From: Acephala macrosclerotiorum
Lineage: Eukaryota > Ascomycota > Leotiomycetes > Helotiales > Mollisiaceae
NCBI GenBank assembly: GCA_014904845.1
Contig: MU119274.1
Span: 1 to 64,000 of the forward strand
Length of the DNA stretch: 64,000 bases
Direction: 5' to 3'
A program made the translations under genes and the position numbers. Positions 59,389 through 64,000 of this stretch are shown here, piece by piece. Position 1 is the stretch's first letter, and each line of letters begins with the position of its first letter. The notes under the pieces were generated by a model. That model was not told the DNA's origin. It saw only the letters and a list, made by a program, of their open reading frames with translations, and did no database searches.

Positions 59389-61136
59389 CTAATCGACAGA
59401 GCCACCTTTTGCTCTCATGCTCGCTCCAAATCTGTGGAGACAGATCAAAATCGCCAATGCGATGGCGACCAGCACAGCTTGAACGCCGAAAGAAACACCG
59501 TATCCATCCTTCTCGCCCCACGGTTGCTGAAAGTACCCAACGGTGAAGCCTCCGCAAACGCGAGCAAAGTTAAGGAAGCAAGAAACTTCTCCAGATCTTG
59601 TTGGGTACGAGTCCAAAGCATAAGTTGTGATTGCCACAGATGCTAACATGACCCCAAAAACGTACATTCCCCATCCCATAACAATGGCCGAGTAGTGCAG
59701 GTGCTTTTCCAGTGCTTGGCCAACAATTATGAGGCCAGGGATCATCAAAAATGTAGCGATATAATTAGTCCAGAGTCGTGCCTCGGGCTTGAAGATTCCA
59801 TGATGCTTTCGGATGTATCGATTTGCGAGGAAATCGTTGAAGAAATGGCCAAAGAGCTCGCCCAGAGAAACACCGACGATGGGTGTCAGGTACAGAAACC
59901 CAAGGGATTTGGCGTCGAAGCCATACCCCCCGACTACTTTGGGGGTCGCAAATAGAATGGATGAAGTAATATTAATACCAACGGACCACATGAAGCTTAG
60001 CATCCTGCGATTTCACAAATTAGTGCCACGAACAAATCCAAGGGGCAGATTGAATTCTTACTGATAAATCATGGTTGGAACAATGATGGGCTTGATAAAA
60101 ACGGACCACAAGCGAAGGTAGGCAGTGCTGAGGGGTAGGAAGTAACCATCATGCACCTGAATTTGCCAGAATCCAACTAGTCGGGATAATCTGCCACCTC
60201 TTGAAGGCTGATCCGCTTGGGCGATGTCCCGTCTGTACCACGATTCATCGGCGAAGAGAATAATAAGAACGAGATCAAAGCAACAGATGGCGAAAACGAG
60301 CCAGAACACATCTCTCCATGATCCAGTGCCGTTGATGATAAAATTCCCAAACATCGGCCCGCAGTACGGAGACAGCAAGAACAGACCTGCCCAAAGGCCG
60401 ATTTTACGCGCATGCTCGTGGAAGTAGAACATGTCTTTGATATATGCCAGGCCGATTGTCTGGCCTGCTGTAAGCGTAAATCCTTGGAGTGCCCGTAGAC
60501 CGTAGAAGACCGAGAAGTTTGTCGCGAGACAGCAGCCTAATGTGAAGAAGGTCCCCGCCAGTACTGTCCAGAATAGAACTGGTGCGCGACCCCAGAAGTA
60601 GACGCACGGGATCCACCAAATGCCACCAATTCCACTGTGAATTGACCGTCAGTGATAGTGTCGCGGGAAAATGAATACACAGGCATGACACAATACTCAC
60701 AGCATGATCACATTCAAATTTCCTGCGTAATTGACCTTGTTAGGGTCCATATTCCACTCCACTCCTTGCGGAAAGATGCAGGGTATTCCAGCACCGGAAC
60801 TGAAATCTCCACAGAAAGCTGATAAGGCTACGATGAATAAAATCATATGCTTCTTGGACCACGACCAATTGAGAGGGTCCTCAGGATCATCTGATGGCTG
60901 TGGGATTAGGACAGTCTATGTATATTATCAGCACCAGAAATTTCGAGACTTTCTGTGGTGTTTTGGAGACATACGTGCCTATCCTTGGCTAACTTAAGTG
61001 AGCCTGCATCTCCTTTCTCATCGTCCACTCCGATATCGAGCAGCACTGCATTATTTCCTTGGTCAATCTCCCGCACGTGATGAGAATGAATAACTTCATT
61101 CTCGACATGGAGGCTGTGGGCTTTGGTGTCTGACAT
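59389..61136 (-). CDS. MFS transporter, multidrug/HOL-type exporter
   Basis: Twelve-TM major facilitator of the drug:H+ antiporter group. Four minus-strand exons (61136-60975, 60915-60701, 60634-60062, 60004-59389) join in phase to 521 residues. The N-terminal cytosolic tail is His/Asp/Glu-rich, then PSDDPEDPLNWSWSKKHMIL marks entry to TM1. LRALQGFTLTAGQTIGLAYI corresponds to motif C/TM4-5. FLLSPYCGPMFGNFIINGTG, then SWRDVFWLVF, is typical of this branch. The central loop has ADESWYRRD. The late half includes GFLYLTPIVGVSLGELFGHF. No damage seen. A plausible exporter for a metabolite made nearby, but distance and an intervening 2EXR gene make this weak. Other members carry polyamines or xenobiotics. 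Confidence 0.9.
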
Positions 61137-63552
61137 AATGAAGTAAAGTGCTGAATGCCAATGTCTGCTGATGGAGGAATATGGGATTCGTAGGCCTAGT
61201 TATAACAGGCACTGACTTACCTGCTTCACATGAATTTATTCCAGAGCGCGGCAGATTTCAGTGAATTAATATGTGAACCCGGCAACTAAGAACTCAGTTG
61301 CCATGTAACCCACGTAGAAAACGGAACGAAAACAGTGTTTTTCAGACCTCTCCAGGCTGCACACTCGGGGCAGGAGTCAATCTGCGACATGTCTCCTTCC
61401 AGCGAAGCGCTCTTGGCAACCCCTTCAAGAATCACGTCCTTCTTCAAACTCTCTTCTTACAGCGCCTCGCCAGCCACTTTTTGTCGGCACTTCTGTCACT
61501 CGTCAATGAGAGCCTTTTCCAACGTTTATGCTTTTCTCAACCCCAGATACTCCGCGTTTTATGTGCCGCTTCGGCAATGAAGTTCGGCAATTATCGACAG
61601 CAGGTGTGAAACTAGCATCACAACAGGTGTGCGCTCTTTTGGGGATAATCGTCGCATAAAACAGCGACCAAACCCGCTAAATTCGACGACTATCACACCT
61701 GAACATTGCGTTTAACTGTAAAAGCTTCTAATTTGTGAGACAGCTTCTTCCAGATCCAACAATTCATCTGCCAGGTAGTCTCCGCAACAAGGCACCAAGT
61801 GTGGCGTTTTCAATTTCGGGAAGATGTCCAATGCTGCCGCGAGGCTTATATTAGCGGCCCAAGTTCCTGAGAGGGATACCAGATGAAGTTTCGTAACTCC
61901 AAGTGTCAGTTGAGACCTCGTGTTCAGGTGATATTGGTGGAGAATGCACTAAGACAATGTTCGATGTGGGAATGAGGTCTCACGCTCGATCGAGCATCGG
62001 CTTATATGGGTTGTCTCAGCTGGACTGGATGCACTGGTGAATTTACTTATTAAGGGAACATTCCCACTTAGCTAGATGGGCAGATTAGACATCACAATAC
62101 CACTCCTTTTGCCCTCTCAACTTATACCAAGGTTGTGATAGATGCAAACCAATCGGGGTTTTGTGAGAAGAGCATTTCGAATCCTTGGTAGTCGTGTCCA
62201 TAGGTGAAAACAGACATATCAAGGTAAACTAAATTAACCCTAGATCCAACATCAGTCGACCCGTTCTCACAAAGTTCAAGAGCCGGAAAAAAAGTACAAG
62301 GAGACGTGCAACATTCATATGCGCGGGGTGGTGCCTTAAGTCTCTTGAAACCTCGACTAAAGGGGATTGGTATTGCTTGGAAATGATGAATTACTTGGGA
62401 TTGATACAGATTGCCCTTGACTTGTGGAGATCGTAGGACAGATTACTCTGCTAATAAGGTGCTTGTCTCTCGAAGACGGTGTAGTAAGATTCCAGCGTAT
62501 ACGCTCGGCTCTCTTGGTTCACACAGTGATCGGAAGGCGCGGCCCGCATGATCGTCGTCTCCAGGTTGCGAACACGTCGTGGCTTTTCTGATAGGCTTGA
62601 TGCGCTGAGAGGTCGATAAGACGTCAACCAGGAAGTACAAAATGCCATATTTGGAGACGTAGCTCGATTGGTAATTCAGGGAAGCATGTGAACATCTTGT
62701 TTCTGTTGAGATCCGGAGCTTGCTGGATGAGGCTCTGTTCCGGATCGGAGAGCTCGAGAAGGGGCCGCAAGAACTTTTGCTGATTCTTCGGGTGTGTACG
62801 TGCTTGGATCTAATGCTTGTTAGCTTTCGCGGTCGACAAAAAGTGCAAGGTCAATTTCCGAATTTTGATGGCCTGAGGGACTTGTGCATGTACACAGCGT
62901 ATTCCAGTTTGCTCGAGCTCGACAGAATGAGGCACCCGTCGTGCCACATCAGCGTGGTTTGATGCATGGGATATCGTTTGCCGCTTTCAGAGCACAGATA
63001 CCTTTGAGGATGTAGGAAGTAGGGTAGCAAGCTGTTGCTAAAGTTGAAGGAAATAAGACACGAAAGTGAAGGTCTGCGACGCTAGTGACGCTGAAGGCTA
63101 GCCTAATTAATTTAGGTATGGCAACTTGTACACGTGATCAAACCTGGTCTGGAGGGTTCTTGAAATCAAGTTTTGGGCTGTCAATGACCCAGGATGCGAA
63201 GGAAATTTGGGTACTGATTCAAAAATGTAGTCCTCCTTTAAAAGGTGGGTGTTGTTGGTATGGCCGCTTGCATTTTGAAGTGGGTGCCGTCAGGTGCCTT
63301 CCGCTTCGCGACTTCCTCGTTTGAAAATCAAACACCGCTACAGATCTCGCGACATCTGATCCTTCTTCTCCATATCTTCCTCCTCAAGACACCTTCCTAC
63401 TGCCCAGGAACATGTTCTCATCACGATTGTAATCTCCCAGGATGTACCAGACAACCTTGAAGTGGACGAGCAGTGGCTTGACGCTGAAGAAGAGATACGG
63501 TATGCCTTTCCCCAATCACCCAAGACATGTCAAATACTCACCCAAATCACAG
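61137..63552. other. Long intergenic region, no gene recognised
   Basis: About 2.4 kb of normal composition. Open frames at 61298-61609, 62443-62648 and 62720-62962 have no domains. The last part (after about 63360) may contain the 5' exon of the 2EXR gene at the right edge. Confidence 0.4.
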
Positions 63553-64000
63553 ATCCAAAAGCGTACACCACAGAAGAAGCCATAAAGTCCCTCGCCCTCC
63601 TGACGTTCGAGCTTCCCGATTTCAATCAAGGTCTCGCAGTACAATCAACCCCTCTCAATTCTCCGACCACCTTCCACCGTTTCTCCGAATTACCCTTCGA
63701 AATTCGTACAATGATATGGAAACTCTGTCTCCCCAGCCGGCGCACCATAGACCTCGCGCCCTACTCCCTCGCTGCCTGCGACCCCGAATGCCCAGGCTGC
63801 AACAAAGACTGGGACTTCCGGCCCCGCGGACCACCTCCCCCAATCACTTTATCTATCAACCAAGAATCTCGGACCCTTACTCTAGAGAAATATTTCGTCA
63901 TATTCCAAAAAGATACGGGATACGTGAAGACAGATACACGCGGGAACTTCGTGCCAACTGAGCGAGCTCTGATCATCAACCCGGAAATGGACCATGTCTG
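63553..64000 (+). CDS. 2EXR-domain protein, partial at right edge
   Basis: Open to the end of the window. From about 63670 it reads HRFSELPFEIRTMIWKLCLP, the 2EXR signature. A Cys-containing insert (CDPECPGC) and ITLSINQESRTLTLEKYF (second conserved element) follow. The 3' part is outside the window. The 5' end is uncertain: the frame runs back without a stop to about 63358 (including an acidic stretch LEVDEQWLDAEEEI) but has no good ATG, and a possible intron (GTATGC donor near 63500, acceptor at 63552) would make 63553 the start of an internal exon. Confidence 0.65.

Overview
The window looks like a chromosome segment of a filamentous ascomycete (Pezizomycotina). Genes carry short introns of about 45-60 nt with GT-AG ends. 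The families are typical of this group: Zn2Cys6 regulator, HET domain, fungal type I FAS, SAT-type PKS, sedolisin and 2EXR proteins. GC-balanced gene islands alternate with extremely AT-rich blocks like those left by repeat-induced point mutation (RIP). A Leotiomycete-like host is my guess only.

Layout. 1-1.7 kb is AT-rich decayed DNA. 2.3-9.6 kb holds a Zn2Cys6 transcription factor (+), a Dal5-like MFS permease (-) and a frameshifted carboxylesterase (+). 11.06-11.8 kb is an NADPH-dependent FMN reductase (-). 14.4-15.35 kb is a membrane-anchored DUF5672-type glycosyltransferase (-). 15.46-16.07 kb may be a small TIR element. 16.7-17.8 kb is a dead SAT-domain remnant of a non-reducing PKS (-). 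20.85-31.51 kb is one 10.66-kb AT-rich insertion with 15-bp terminal inverted repeats and a perfect 8-bp target duplication (hAT-like), enclosing an un-mutated 0.9-kb GC island. Just outside it, 32.7-35.2 kb encodes what reads as a four-exon fusion of a HET domain to an otubain-like domain whose catalytic Cys is replaced by Asn.

35.4-37.0 kb is a broken FAD monooxygenase (-). 38.8-41.0 kb is an intact five-exon secreted sedolisin (+). 41.7-49.6 kb is a head-to-head pair of ruined fatty acid synthase genes: the C-terminal third of the alpha subunit (-) and almost all of the beta subunit (+), separated by an 18-bp AT-rich minisatellite. 50.2-51.4 kb is a frameshifted old yellow enzyme, 51.8-53.6 kb an intact acyltransferase-3 protein, and 54.8-56.7 kb a ruined aromatic-ring FAD hydroxylase. 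57.4-58.2 kb is a 2EXR-domain protein, 59.4-61.1 kb an intact four-exon MFS exporter, and a second 2EXR protein runs off the right edge.

Together, the SAT-PKS relic, FAS alpha/beta pair, FAD hydroxylases, old yellow enzyme, acyltransferase and exporter read as the carcass of a polyketide cluster of the kind primed by a dedicated FAS. This is inference; the product cannot be told. Many breaks are single-base deletions, several in short homopolymers, so some could be assembly errors, but nonsense changes, internal deletions and truncations show that the FAS, PKS and FAD-hydroxylase genes are really dead. The two observations I rank highest are the HET/dead-otubain fusion and the precisely bounded hAT-like insertion.
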